A stretch of DNA of 64,000 nt from CBDCVA01 sp965222935 [NCBI: Candidatus Latescibacterota bacterium]. GTDB lineage: Bacteria; Latescibacterota; CBDCVA01. Every line of letters begins with the position of its first letter. Within the stretch, counting starts at the first letter, position 1. Below, piece by piece: positions 1 through 9,087 of this stretch. Location: contig CBDCVA010000001.1 in NCBI GenBank assembly GCA_965222935.1, positions 372,001 to 436,000 of the forward strand, written 5' to 3'. The notes below the pieces were generated by a model. That model saw nothing but the letters and a program-made list of their open reading frames with translations. It had not been told where the DNA came from and searched no databases. Position numbers and translations under genes: made by a program.

Positions 1-3000
1 TGCTGCCTGAGCGCTTAGTACGCGTCGGGGTGCCGCCAGAGGGGGCGGTCGAGCTCCGCGTCCTGTCGGTTACAGCGGCGCCCCTGGAGGGCGTGCGCGT
101 CGCGCCGGTACCGCAGCCGGTGCGCGATGATGTGGCCGATCCGGTCGGTAAGCCCGAGTATACCCCGAGTCCTGCCGAATACGCCCGGAGCGGCCCGCAG
201 CCTGAACCTCGGGCGTGGCTGGAGGCGGTCACCCATTTCCGCTGGCAGCGTGTGGCCGAGGTTGTGCTCTCGCCAATAACTTTCGATGCAGCGCGGGAGC
301 GGTGCGAGGTCGCCAGCCGCCTTGTTGTCGAAGTCCACTACGTCGAGCCAACGGCGCCCCTCATGGGCGTTGTAGACCCGCGCGATGAGTCACTCCACGC
401 CAACAGCCTCATCAACGCCGCCGAGAGCCGTCCCTGGCGTGTACGTCCGCCGCGTACCGCCGCTCGTCCTGTGCGGCGGCAGCGTGAGGGTACTTGGGTG
501 AAGCTCTTCATCGAGAGGGATGGCATCTACCGTGTCACTTCGGAGGACTTGCGGGCGGCGGGCGTCGAGATGGACGGACTCGACCCGCGCAACTTTGGCA
601 TGTACTACTGGGGTGGGCGCGAGCTGCCGCGCAACACACAGGCCGCTCGACCCGAGGCGCTCAGGCCAATTCCGATCGCCGTCGCCGGTGAGGCGGATGG
701 CCGCTTCGATGCCGGCGACGCAGTGCTCTTTTATGCTGAGGCAGTCAACGGCTGGCGGTATGATCCGGACGCCAGGCAGCATCACTACGTCCTCCATCCC
801 TACACGCGCCGCAACATCGTCTGGCTCCACGTGGGTGGATTGGAGCGCGGCCATCGGATGGCCGTTCTGGATGGTTCCCCGGCGGCGGCCCCTGTGGTGA
901 CCTCCTTCACCGAGCGTTTTCATGAAGAAGAGGAACGGTTCATCAAACGTTCGCGCGAGACGAGCGGCCTCGAGTGGTTCTGGGAGAGAATCGAGGGATC
1001 ACCGCGCAGCTTCTCATTTACCGCACGTCGGCCGCTGTCCGGTTCGCCATTGCGGGTGCGCTTCCGCATGGACCAGTTCCGGAAGGGTTTCGGCTTCGGA
1101 CTTAGCTTCAACGACGTTCGCGTGGAGAATCTCGAGAGGCGTTTCCCGGGAGAGGAGCTTTATGACGACGGCCGCAAGCAGTGGTCGGGCGCCCGGGTGG
1201 AGGCGAAAATCGAGGCCGGGCTGAAGCCGGGGCTGAACCTGATTACGGTGAAGCCCGATGCGAAGGCTAAGCTCCGGATGGATTGGTTCGAGGTCGAGTA
1301 CACGCGAGAGATGGCTGTCGGGGGCGACGAGCTTTGGTTCGAAGGGCCGAGCACGACGGGTACGCGAACCTTCGACGTGGCCGATGCGCCTGGCGGAGAG
1401 CTATGGCTTCTGGACGTCACCGATCCCTTCGAGATCCATCGCATCGTTCCCGCGACGGACGTTGGGGGGGCGGAAGGGACGCTGAGTTTCTCGGCGAAGG
1501 CACCAGGCCTGACCCCAAGGCGGTACTACCTGGCGTCGCCCGCCGCGTTCCGGGATGTGGTCGGGATAGAGCGCGATATCCCATCAGACCTGCGTAACCC
1601 TGGCAATGCCGCCGATTACGTGATCGTCACCCACCGCGATTTCCAGCGCGCCGCGGAGCGGCTGGCGGGCTTTCGCTCGGTCGACCGAGGCGACGGCCAA
1701 GTCCTCAGCACGCTCGTGGCGGTGGTGGACGACGTGTTCGACGAGTTTGCCGGCGGACTGCCCGACCCGACGGCGATCCGAGATTTTCTGCGATGGACCT
1801 TCTTCAACTGGGAGGTGGGGCCGCGTTATATCGTCCTGATGGGCGACGGTAATTATGATTACAAGAACAACACGGGCACAAGCCCCGGGAACTGGGTGCC
1901 ACCGTTCGAGCAGGGCGAGGTCTCCACCGACGACTATTTCACGGAATTCTTTATGACCTATCTTCCACCCGATCCGCCGTTTCCTCGGCCCGGTCTCGCT
2001 CTGAGCCGTATCCCTGTCCAGACTGCCGAGCAGGCGTCGACCGTCGTGGAGAAGATCATCGCCTACGAGTCGCGTCCACCGGTGGGGCCGTGGAAGACGC
2101 GAACCGTGCTCGTGGGGGACGATGAGTTCGTGGACAACCGGCAGCTGGACACCGTGCAGTACATCCGCGACTCACAGGCCATCGCACGGGATTTTGTGCC
2201 CCCATCGCTCGACATTCAGAAGCTTTACCTGTTCGAGTATGACTTCAACGATGTGGGCAAGAAGCCGGAGGCGAAGCGTGATTTCCTAAAGGAGTTCAAC
2301 CAAGGTGCGCTTGTCATCAACTACATTGGACACGGGAACTTCGACGTGCTCGCCCACGAGGAGGTCTTTCGCGCTTCGACGGACATTGATCTACTGGCGA
2401 ACGAAGGCCGTCTACCCGTGTTCACGACGTTTTCCTGCTCCATCTCGCACTTCGACCATCCGACGAAGGAATCCATGAGCGAGAAGCTCTTGCGGCTTCC
2501 CGATGCGGGCGTCGTGGCGGTCGTCGGAGGCTATCGGCTCTCTTATAACTCGGCGAATGTCCGGTTCAACAAGAACTTCTTCGAGCAACTCTTCTTCACG
2601 CCCAACGAGCCGCGCAGGCGGATCGGCGACGCGTTCCTCGCCGCGAAACTGGGCACCGCTTCGCTTTGGAATGTTCAGCGCTATGGGTTGTTCGGCGATC
2701 CGGCGATGCGCCTTGCGATGCCCGAGCGAACCGTCGAGGTTCTTCTCCCTGACACACTGCAAGCACTGGCGCGCGTCCCCCTCACGGGGGCGATGCTCGG
2801 AACGGATGGTGCCGTTGACGTCTCTTTCAACGGCCGGGCGCTGGTGGAAGTGCGTGACTCGGCGCGGTTGCGGAAGTTGCAGCCGCGCACAGCCATCCGG
2901 CTGGAGTACGACCTGCCCGGCGCTCCGCTCTATCGCGCTGAGGTGGATGTCACCAGCGGCCGATTCGAAACGTCTTTCATCGTTCCCAAGGACGTGACCT

Positions 3001-3740
3001 ACGGCGGCTCCCGGGCCGAAGCGCTTGCCTACGCCTGGAACGACGCAGACGATGGGTTTGGGGTCACGCGCGGCACCAGGGTCTTCGGAACCGACCCGAA
3101 CGCTATCCTCGACAAAGAGGGACCGGACATTACCCTGGAGTTCGAGGGCCAAGCTCCGTTCGGCTCGGGTGACTTTATCACGAGCGAGTCACTTCTGACG
3201 ATCGCTCTCGAAGATCCCAGCGGCATCAACATCACAGGCGAGATCGGCCATGGCATTGTCCTGACCATGGACGGCGACGAAAGCCAAGTGCATGACTTGA
3301 CCGAGTTGTTTGTGAGCGACGGCGACCCGATGCGTGGGACGATCCGTTTTCAACTCGAGGAGCTCAGCGAGGGCGAGCACGAGTTCGCCGTCAAGGCTTG
3401 GGACACCTACAACAACTCGTCATGGGCGCACGCGGTCGCTAGAGTCGTGGCCGAGGGCGGCTTGCGGCTGGAGCGGCTTCTGGCCTATCCGAGTCCGATG
3501 CGGGATGAGACGACTTTCACCTTCGAGCTATCGCGTCCGGCGGACGTCGACATCCGGGTGTATACGCTCGCGGGGCGGCTGGTTGGTCGGATCACCGAGC
3601 GGGCCTCTGTGGGCTACAACGCTTTCGGTTGGAGGCCCGATGATGAGCTGGCGACGGGCGTCTACATCTGGAAGGTGACCGCGCGCGCCGATGGGAGCGA
3701 TAGGGCAGAAGCGTTCGAGCGGTTACCCGTCATCCGCTGA
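1..3740 (+). CDS. PorU-like C25 (gingipain-family) cysteine protease, 5' end cut by window
   Basis: The reading frame is open to the left edge (no stop upstream of the GTG at 30), so the N-terminus lies outside the window. About 1,240 residues are visible. The C25 peptidase core is recognisable: the catalytic His lies in YIGHGN (His codon at 2331) and the catalytic Cys in TFSCSISHFD (Cys codon at 2436), followed by the VAVVGGYRLSY strand. The last ~90 residues (from about 3460) form a small beta domain of the FlgD/type IX sorting kind (AYPSPMRDET, then VYTLAGRLV and GVYIWKV). In Bacteroidota PorU is the outer-membrane sortase of the type IX secretion system. Here it could be that sortase or a secreted C25 protease that is itself cargo. 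No other secretion gene is in the window. It converges on the minus-strand gene ending at 3774. Confidence 0.85.
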   Translation, partial: LPERLVRVGVPPEGAVELRVLSVTAAPLEGVRVAPVPQPVRDDVADPVGKPEYTPSPAEYARSGPQPEPRAWLEAVTHFRWQRVAEVVLSPITFDAARERCEVASRLVVEVHYVEPTAPLMGVVDPRDESLHANSLINAAESRPWRVRPPRTAARPVRRQREGTWVKLFIERDGIYRVTSEDLRAAGVEMDGLDPRNFGMYYWGGRELPRNTQAARPEALRPIPIAVAGEADGRFDAGDAVLFYAEAVNGWRYDPDARQHHYVLHPYTRRNIVWLHVGGLERGHRMAVLDGSPAAAPVVTSFTERFHEEEERFIKRSRETSGLEWFWERIEGSPRSFSFTARRPLSGSPLRVRFRMDQFRKGFGFGLSFNDVRVENLERRFPGEELYDDGRKQWSGARVEAKIEAGLKPGLNLITVKPDAKAKLRMDWFEVEYTREMAVGGDELWFEGPSTTGTRTFDVADAPGGELWLLDVTDPFEIHRIVPATDVGGAEGTLSFSAKAPGLTPRRYYLASPAAFRDVVGIERDIPSDLRNPGNAADYVIVTHRDFQRAAERLAGFRSVDRGDGQVLSTLVAVVDDVFDEFAGGLPDPTAIRDFLRWTFFNWEVGPRYIVLMGDGNYDYKNNTGTSPGNWVPPFEQGEVSTDDYFTEFFMTYLPPDPPFPRPGLALSRIPVQTAEQASTVVEKIIAYESRPPVGPWKTRTVLVGDDEFVDNRQLDTVQYIRDSQAIARDFVPPSLDIQKLYLFEYDFNDVGKKPEAKRDFLKEFNQGALVINYIGHGNFDVLAHEEVFRASTDIDLLANEGRLPVFTTFSCSISHFDHPTKESMSEKLLRLPDAGVVAVVGGYRLSYNSANVRFNKNFFEQLFFTPNEPRRRIGDAFLAAKLGTASLWNVQRYGLFGDPAMRLAMPERTVEVLLPDTLQALARVPLTGAMLGTDGAVDVSFNGRALVEVRDSARLRKLQPRTAIRLEYDLPGAPLYRAEVDVTSGRFETSFIVPKDVTYGGSRAEALAYAWNDADDGFGVTRGTRVFGTDPNAILDKEGPDITLEFEGQAPFGSGDFITSESLLTIALEDPSGINITGEIGHGIVLTMDGDESQVHDLTELFVSDGDPMRGTIRFQLEELSEGEHEFAVKAWDTYNNSSWAHAVARVVAEGGLRLERLLAYPSPMRDETTFTFELSRPADVDIRVYTLAGRLVGRITERASVGYNAFGWRPDDELATGVYIWKVTARADGSDRAEAFERLPVIR

Positions 3741-3773
3741 GCTTCGTCCCTGGCTCCGCGCCTGGAGGTCAAT

Positions 3774-4808
3774 TTAGGGATCGAACAGCTTAGTGATCTC
3801 GTCTCGCGCAAATCGTGGCAGGGGCTTGTGTTCGCCCTTGCGCCCGAGGAGCGTGCGACCGCCTTCGCGCGGCACAATGGTGCCGATCTCCCAGCAGGGG
3901 AGTTCCACCCTGGCGAAGGCGCGCAGGAGGCCCTCGCGCGCATCGGGAGAACAGGTGACGAGAAGGGATCCCGACGAGATGACGCCCAAGATGTCCATCC
4001 CCAGAGCCCGGCAGACGGCGAGGGTCTCCTGCGTGGCAACCAGGCTCTCCTCGGTGACCTCTAGGCCGACATCCGCTGCGTCGGCCAGCTCGTGTAGTGC
4101 AGTCGCAACGCCGCCTTCAGTTGGGTCGTGCATCGCGCTGACGCCGCCCGCTTCGACTGCGGTATGCGCGGCCGCCACGACGCTGATCCCTGGGTCCACC
4201 AAGTAGTCGCGAAGCCTCTGAAGCGCCGGGTCATCGGCGGTAGCGACGGCACCGGCCTCGTAAAGCTCCTCGGCGCATTCCCGTGCCGCGATGGCCGTCG
4301 CCTCGATGCCGAGTGGCTTGGCCAACAAGAGCGCGTCCCCCGGCTGCGCACCCGCAGAAGTCACCAGTTTGTGGGTCGCCACCTCACCCAGGATGTGGCC
4401 CACAACGATGGGGCGGTCCAGGCCCTCGGTGATCTCCGTGTGACCGCCTACGACGATGATCCCCAGTTCCTGCGCGGCGCCCGCAATGTCCGCGAAAATG
4501 CGCTCGACCAAAGCGTCATCCGCACCACCCTCGGGCAGGAGAATGCAAGCGAGGAACCAACGGGGTACCCCACCCATGACGGCAATGTCGTTCGCACAGA
4601 CATTGACGGCGTACCAGCCCAGAGCCTCCGTCGCGAAGGTGATGGGGTCGGTTGTCACCAGGAGGACGCGATCCCCGAGGTCGATGGCGGCGGCGTCCTC
4701 GCCCGGTGTTGCACCGATGCGGACGCCCACCCCTAGCGGCGAAGGGCAGTATTTCGCGAGCAACTCCGCCAGACGGTGCGCGGGTAGCTTCCCGATGGGG
4801 TAAGCCAC
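3774..4808 (-). CDS. AIR synthase-related (HypE/PurM-like) ATP-binding protein
   Basis: 344 residues with the PurM/HypE/SelD fold signature: an N-terminal glycine/aspartate stretch (GEDAAAIDLGD), the LVTTDPITF strand, NVCANDIAVMGG, VVGGHTEIT and a C-terminal half with ISSGSLLVT. HypE proper ends in a conserved Cys used for nickel-hydrogenase cyanide ligand synthesis. This protein ends in ITKLFDP without Cys, and no hyp or hydrogenase genes are nearby, so a hydrogenase role is unlikely. GTG start 15 nt after the upstream small gene on the same strand, apparently the third gene of a cstA operon. Substrate unknown; the fold implies ATP-dependent chemistry. Confidence 0.8.
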   Translation of the reverse strand: MAYPIGKLPAHRLAELLAKYCPSPLGVGVRIGATPGEDAAAIDLGDRVLLVTTDPITFATEALGWYAVNVCANDIAVMGGVPRWFLACILLPEGGADDALVERIFADIAGAAQELGIIVVGGHTEITEGLDRPIVVGHILGEVATHKLVTSAGAQPGDALLLAKPLGIEATAIAARECAEELYEAGAVATADDPALQRLRDYLVDPGISVVAAAHTAVEAGGVSAMHDPTEGGVATALHELADAADVGLEVTEESLVATQETLAVCRALGMDILGVISSGSLLVTCSPDAREGLLRAFARVELPCWEIGTIVPREGGRTLLGRKGEHKPLPRFARDEITKLFDP

Positions 4809-4823
4809 CTTGGTGTCGCGCGG

Positions 4824-5033
4824 CTAGGCCGAGTTCACCGGGGTGTCGGGCTCGAGGGCCCCGTCCGGCAGGTGCTCAGCGATCTCGGCGTAGCTTGGCA
4901 CGCGACCGGCGGCGAAGACGCCGCCCTCGAAATGGGTATTGTCACCGACGAGCTTACCGCAGCAGCGGCTGCCCGTGAGCTGCTCGGGCAGTTCTCCGAC
5001 GAGGATGACGGACGCTTGCGCTCTTGGGGCCAT
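4824..5033 (-). CDS. 69-aa protein with CC-G motif, translationally coupled to cstA
   Basis: The ATG (5033-5031) overlaps the cstA stop in a TGATG junction and is preceded by a GGGGGGAG Shine-Dalgarno inside cstA, which makes this short frame credible. Residues 1-30 contain a hydrophobic strand (ASVILVGELP) followed by SRCCGKL, a vicinal cysteine pair that suggests a redox or metal-related role. The C-terminal part is acidic and unremarkable. Not recognised as a named family. E. coli cstA is also followed by a small Cys-containing protein (YbdD), but the sequences do not look alike. The next gene (AIR-synthase-like) follows at once. Confidence 0.6.
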   Translation of the reverse strand: MAPRAQASVILVGELPEQLTGSRCCGKLVGDNTHFEGGVFAAGRVPSYAEIAEHLPDGALEPDTPVNSA

Positions 5034-6730
5034 CAAGAGCTCCCCCCGGTTGGTTGCGCTGCCACCTCGGTCTCCGGTCGGTGACGAGACCACCCCCGGT
5101 AAGCGATAACAGCCTCGACGCACAGCCAGACGGCCATGCCCAGGATAGCCGCGCCCACAACGATCAGAGGCCAACTGCGTTGGGCGTAGAAATCACGCAG
5201 CTTGAGGAGCATGGCGCTGATCGTCATGACCATCATGAACGCCATGGGCATCAACGTATACACCACGGGCACCCGCGTCTTGTAGAGGAAGGCGCTGACC
5301 GTCAAGAGGCCGAGGCCCGCCAGGACCTGGTTGGTCGTGCCGAACAGTTGCCAGAGCGTCAGGCCCGCCGGCTTCCCGTCCATCTTCATCAGGGCGAAGT
5401 AGCCGATGGCGGCCACCGCCACGAGTGCAGCCAGGTAGCGATTCGAGAGGCCCCCGAGACCTGCGCTTTTGCCGAGCTCCTCGACGTTATAGCGCAACAG
5501 CCGCGTCGCTGAATCGAGGGTCGTCATCGCAAAGGCCACGACCACGACGGCGATGAATGCCTTCGCCCAATCGAGCGGGACGCCGGTGTGGCTGATGAAG
5601 ACGCCAGCGCCGTCTATAAACGCCGAGAGCTGAGGTCCCAACCCACTGGCAGCGGCCCAGCCCTTGTAGTGCTCGTGCCACGCCTCGGTCGATGCCACGC
5701 CAGCCGTGCAGGCCACGATGACCACCGTTGCGAGGGCTCCCTCGGTGAGCATGGCGCCGAAGCCGATGGCGCGGGCGTCGCCCTCGTTTTCGAGTTGCCG
5801 CACCGTCGTACCGGAGGACACGACACTGTGGAAACCGCTGATGGCGCCGCAGGCGATGGTGATGAACAGGAACGGGAAGATGGGGGGGAGATCGGTGGCG
5901 GCGCGGTTGACAGCAGGCGCGACAATCGGCGGGTGGTAGATGAGCAAACCCGCGAACATGAACGCCAGGCCGATGTATAGCTTGTAGGAATTGAGGTAGT
6001 CCCGAGGCTGGAGCAGGATCCACACGGGGAGGACCGATGCGACGAAGGCGTAAGCCAGCAGGATGTAAATCCACGTCGTCATGCTCACGCCCGTCACGGG
6101 GAACTTGAGCCCCACCCAGATGCCCAAGAGCATCAGCACCAGGCCGAGCAGCGTCGCCGGCCCTAGCGGGACGTTGTAGCGGTAGACGAGGGTGCCGATG
6201 AGCGCGGCGGTCAGGATCAGCAGGAAGAAGGGAACGACGGCCTCCGGGTAGAAGGCCTCGCTGAAGAGCGTCGCGATCACCAGTGCGAAGACGCCCATCG
6301 CCATGGCCAGGAGGAAGAAGACGATCAAAAGGAACAGGATCCGCGCGCGGCCTCCAATGATATCCCGGGTCAGATCGCCGATGGACCGGCCCTGGTGGCG
6401 TAGAGAGACCGCTAGTGCCCCCAGGTCGTGCACCGCACCCAGGAAGATCGTGCCGAGGACGACCCACAAGAGCGCCGGAAGCCAGCCCCAGATGACGGCG
6501 ATGGCCGGCCCCATGATGGGCCCCAGCCCGGCGATGGAGACGAAGTGGTGGCCGAAGAGCACGATGCGCTTGGTCGGGACGTAATCCACCCCGTCGCGGA
6601 ACGTGTGGGCGGGCGTCGTCCGCGTGGGGTCGAGGCGGAATATCTTATCGCTCAGGAAGCGTCCATAGAACAGATAGGCGACGACGAACGCCGCCACCGA
6701 CCCGAGCGCGACCACAAGCGCATTGACCAT
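5033..6730 (-). CDS. cstA: carbon starvation protein A family transporter
   Basis: 565 residues and a many-helix inner-membrane protein. Conserved CstA segments are visible: HHFVSIAGLGPI, GPAIAVIWGWLPA, GAVHDLGALAVSLRH, the SGFHSVVSSGTT motif, and TTLDSATRLLRY near the middle-to-late part. CstA proteins import peptides and/or pyruvate when carbon is limiting. E. coli CstA is about 700 residues; this shorter length matches many non-enterobacterial members. The start at ATG 6730 is preferred over the GTG at 6736 because GAGAGG sits 7 nt before the ATG. It leads an apparent three-gene minus-strand operon and is divergent from feoB. Confidence 0.93.
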   Translation of the reverse strand: MVNALVVALGSVAAFVVAYLFYGRFLSDKIFRLDPTRTTPAHTFRDGVDYVPTKRIVLFGHHFVSIAGLGPIMGPAIAVIWGWLPALLWVVLGTIFLGAVHDLGALAVSLRHQGRSIGDLTRDIIGGRARILFLLIVFFLLAMAMGVFALVIATLFSEAFYPEAVVPFFLLILTAALIGTLVYRYNVPLGPATLLGLVLMLLGIWVGLKFPVTGVSMTTWIYILLAYAFVASVLPVWILLQPRDYLNSYKLYIGLAFMFAGLLIYHPPIVAPAVNRAATDLPPIFPFLFITIACGAISGFHSVVSSGTTVRQLENEGDARAIGFGAMLTEGALATVVIVACTAGVASTEAWHEHYKGWAAASGLGPQLSAFIDGAGVFISHTGVPLDWAKAFIAVVVVAFAMTTLDSATRLLRYNVEELGKSAGLGGLSNRYLAALVAVAAIGYFALMKMDGKPAGLTLWQLFGTTNQVLAGLGLLTVSAFLYKTRVPVVYTLMPMAFMMVMTISAMLLKLRDFYAQRSWPLIVVGAAILGMAVWLCVEAVIAYRGWSRHRPETEVAAQPTGGSS

Positions 6731-6856
6731 GCACACCTCTCACCAGGCGCGGCCTGATTGGCCTGGAGAACGGGGTCATCCCATGATGCAAAGGATAAAA
6801 ATAGGGAGTTTTCAAGGCGCGTCAATGCCCGGGCCATGACGGGGCGCGGAAAAGAT

Positions 6857-6885
6857 TTGACAGTGGGGAGTCCATGGTGTACAGT
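6857..6885 (+). promoter_or_regulatory. predicted sigma70-type promoter of feoB operon
   Basis: TTGACA at 6857-6862, a 17-bp spacer, then TACAGT at 6880-6885. This predicts a transcript start near 6892, a short leader, and a feoB start at 6920/6929 rather than the longer in-frame opening at 6758. Confidence 0.6.
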
Positions 6886-6900
6886 CGCATGTGTGGTTAC

Positions 6901-6915
6901 TGAGACTCATTCTCA
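6901..6915 (+). promoter_or_regulatory. Fur-box-like operator before feoB
   Basis: TGAGACTCATTCTCA is a 7-1-7 inverted repeat (6 of 7 positions symmetric) and matches 11 of 14 informative positions of the 7-1-7 Fur consensus TGATAATnATTATCA. It lies just downstream of the predicted -10 element and directly in front of a ferrous-iron transporter, which is the expected place for iron-dependent repression. Confidence 0.65.
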
Positions 6916-6928
6916 AGAGATGCCGGAC

Positions 6929-8902
6929 ATGAACGCAGAGGCTGAGCACGGAGGCATCGCGGTTGCGGTGTCTTCCGAGGAGCCCCTGGCTCCGGCGGCG
7001 CTGCCGCGAATCGTGCTCGTCGGGAGCCCCAACGTGGGCAAAAGCGCGACCTTCAACGCGCTAACCGGCGCCTACGTGACGGTTTCCAACTATCCGGGGA
7101 CGACGGTGGAGGTCGCGCACGGGCGGGCGACGATCGGCGGCATGACGTACGAGGTGATCGACACACCGGGGCTGTACGGTCTGGTGCCCACCAGCGATGA
7201 TGAGCGCGTGGCGCGTCGGATTCTGCTGGACGAGCGCGCCGCCGCCGTCGTGCACATCGTGGACGCCAAGAACCTGAGCCGCATGTTGCCCTTGACCCTC
7301 CAGCTCATCGAAATGGGGCTTCCCGTCATTCTGGTGCTCAATATGGCCGATGAGGCGCAGTCCCTGGGCTTCACCTTCGACACCGACGCCTTGAGCCGGT
7401 CGCTCGGCGTGCCCGTCGCTGCCACCGTGGCGGTGGCGCGTGGGGGCATTGCGCCGCTTCTGGGGGCCATCACGGATTTCGATGGTGAACGCGGAAAGCC
7501 CATGCGCTACCCCCCGGCCATCGAGCAGGCCGTGAGCGCGCTCGAACCGCATCTGAAGGATGGTACCGCCCTCAGCCCTCGGACCGCGGCTCTGCTGGTT
7601 CTCCAGGGCGACGAGGAACTGCGGACTCGATTCGCCCTGGGTAGTGAGCGCGCGCCGGACATGACCGACATCGAGGCGAGCGTGCAGATCGCAGCCGCCC
7701 GGGGCACCTATGCTTCCTCGGTTATCGCTGGGGCCGTGCGGTCGCCCGAGGCGGTGCGGAGCGGCTTCGGTGAGCGGCTCAGCGGGCTCATGATGAACCC
7801 GTGGACGGGCCTGCCCATCCTCGCATTCGTCCTGTACTTCGCCTTCTATTGGTTCGTCGGCGTCTGGGGCGCGGGCGACGCCGTCGATTTTCTGGAAAGC
7901 CGCGTGTTCGGTGAGATCATCAACCCGTGGGTAACGCGCTTCTTCGAGGCCGTCCTCCCCTGGCCGGTGCTCCGGGAGTTGTTCGTCGGCGAGTACGGGG
8001 TCCTTACCTTGGGCGTGCAGTACGCGGTGGCGATCATCCTGCCCATCGTCGGGACTTTCTTCATCGCCTTCTCGATCATCGAGGACTGCGGCTATCTTCC
8101 GAGGCTGGCGATGCTGGTGGACCGGGGATTCAAGGTCATCGGCCTGAACGGGCGGGCGGTGATCCCCATTGTGCTCGGTTTCGGGTGCGACACGATGGCC
8201 ACGATGGTGACGCGCATCCTGGAGACGCGGCGCGAGAAGATCATCGCGACGTTTCTGCTCTCGCTCGCCATCCCGTGCTCGGCGCAGCTCGGCGTGATCC
8301 TGGGCGTTCTGGCGCATCGACCCCTGGCGCTGGCCATCTGGGCCGGGGTCATTGCCTTGGAATTCTTCCTGATCGGCTTTCTCGCCGCGCGGCTATTGCC
8401 CGGCTCGTCGGGCAGCTTTGCGATGGAGCTTCCCCCGCTGCGGCTTCCCAGGCCGGTCAACGTGCTGACCAAGACCTACGCGCGCATGCACTGGTATTTC
8501 GCCGAAATCTTCCCCCTTTTCATCTTCGCATCGGTGCTCATCTGGTTCGGGCAAGTGGTGGGCCTCTTCGACCTGGTCATCGCGGCGATCGTGCCCATCG
8601 TCCGGTTTCTGAGCCTGCCCGATGAGGCCAGCGTCGTCTTTCTGTTCGGGTTTTTCCGGCGGGACTACGGCGCTGCGGGGTTGTTCGATCTCGCGGGCTC
8701 GGGCGCTCTCGACGGACGGCAACTCGTGGTGGCCGCGGTGACTCTCACGCTGTTTCTGCCGTGCGTCGCACAGTTCCTCGTCATGCAGAAGGAACGCGGC
8801 CTGCGGATGACGTTGGCGATGAGCGCCTTCATCTTCCCCTTCGCCCTCGGGACGGGCTGGGCGGTGGGTGCGCTCCTTCGCCTGCTGGATGTTCAGCTAT
8901 GA
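6929..8902 (+). CDS. feoB: ferrous iron transport protein B
   Basis: About 657 residues from ATG 6929 (ATG 6920 is also possible; the frame is open back to 6758 but that part overlaps the promoter and Fur box). N-terminal G-protein domain: GSPNVGKS at residues 32-39, DTPGLYG (G3) and NMAD (G4). The membrane part contains the hallmark FeoB segments EDCGYLPRLAM, GFGCDTMA and FRRDYGAAGL. FeoB is the inner-membrane Fe(II) permease. The stop overlaps the next gene's start as ATGA, so feoB, the small Cys-rich gene and feoA form one transcript. Confidence 0.96.
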   Translation: MNAEAEHGGIAVAVSSEEPLAPAALPRIVLVGSPNVGKSATFNALTGAYVTVSNYPGTTVEVAHGRATIGGMTYEVIDTPGLYGLVPTSDDERVARRILLDERAAAVVHIVDAKNLSRMLPLTLQLIEMGLPVILVLNMADEAQSLGFTFDTDALSRSLGVPVAATVAVARGGIAPLLGAITDFDGERGKPMRYPPAIEQAVSALEPHLKDGTALSPRTAALLVLQGDEELRTRFALGSERAPDMTDIEASVQIAAARGTYASSVIAGAVRSPEAVRSGFGERLSGLMMNPWTGLPILAFVLYFAFYWFVGVWGAGDAVDFLESRVFGEIINPWVTRFFEAVLPWPVLRELFVGEYGVLTLGVQYAVAIILPIVGTFFIAFSIIEDCGYLPRLAMLVDRGFKVIGLNGRAVIPIVLGFGCDTMATMVTRILETRREKIIATFLLSLAIPCSAQLGVILGVLAHRPLALAIWAGVIALEFFLIGFLAARLLPGSSGSFAMELPPLRLPRPVNVLTKTYARMHWYFAEIFPLFIFASVLIWFGQVVGLFDLVIAAIVPIVRFLSLPDEASVVFLFGFFRRDYGAAGLFDLAGSGALDGRQLVVAAVTLTLFLPCVAQFLVMQKERGLRMTLAMSAFIFPFALGTGWAVGALLRLLDVQL

Positions 8903-9087
8903 CGTGCTCGTTTTGCAGGAAGGCGTTCAGCGAGGGTGAGGCCGAGTTGCAGTGCCAGCGCTGCAGCCTGGGCGGCACGGGCTGTCAGATGATCCGATGC
9001 CCGCACTGCGGGTACGAGATGGCGCGCGAGCCCCGCGTGCTGGTTACCCTCCGTCGATGGATGAAGCGCCTGCCGTCCGCTCGCTGA
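8899..9087 (+). CDS. small Cys-rich zinc-ribbon-like protein in feo operon
   Basis: 62 residues beginning at ATG 8899 inside the feoB stop (ATGA). Seven cysteines are seen: a CSFC pair at the N-terminus, CQRC, a single Cys in GTGCQM, and CPHCGYE. This looks like a zinc ribbon or an iron/cluster-binding mini-protein. Similar short CxxC proteins accompany feoA/feoB in other bacteria, but the function is not established. It overlaps the feoA start by 31 nt. A metal-sensing or FeoB-assisting role (compare FeoC) is inference only. Confidence 0.7.
   Translation: MTCSFCRKAFSEGEAELQCQRCSLGGTGCQMIRCPHCGYEMAREPRVLVTLRRWMKRLPSAR

Noticed and set aside
3774-4808. Assignment as hydrogenase maturation protein HypE
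   Set aside because: The C-terminal Cys needed for HypE is missing and no hydrogenase or other hyp gene is nearby.
6758-6928. In-frame extension of feoB upstream to 6758
   Set aside because: It would translate through the predicted -35/-10 and Fur box and has no family similarity; ATG 6929 (or 6920) fits better.
7061-8317. 418-codon minus-strand frame opposite feoB
   Set aside because: Shadow frame with His/Asp/Gly-rich low-complexity translation and no motifs.
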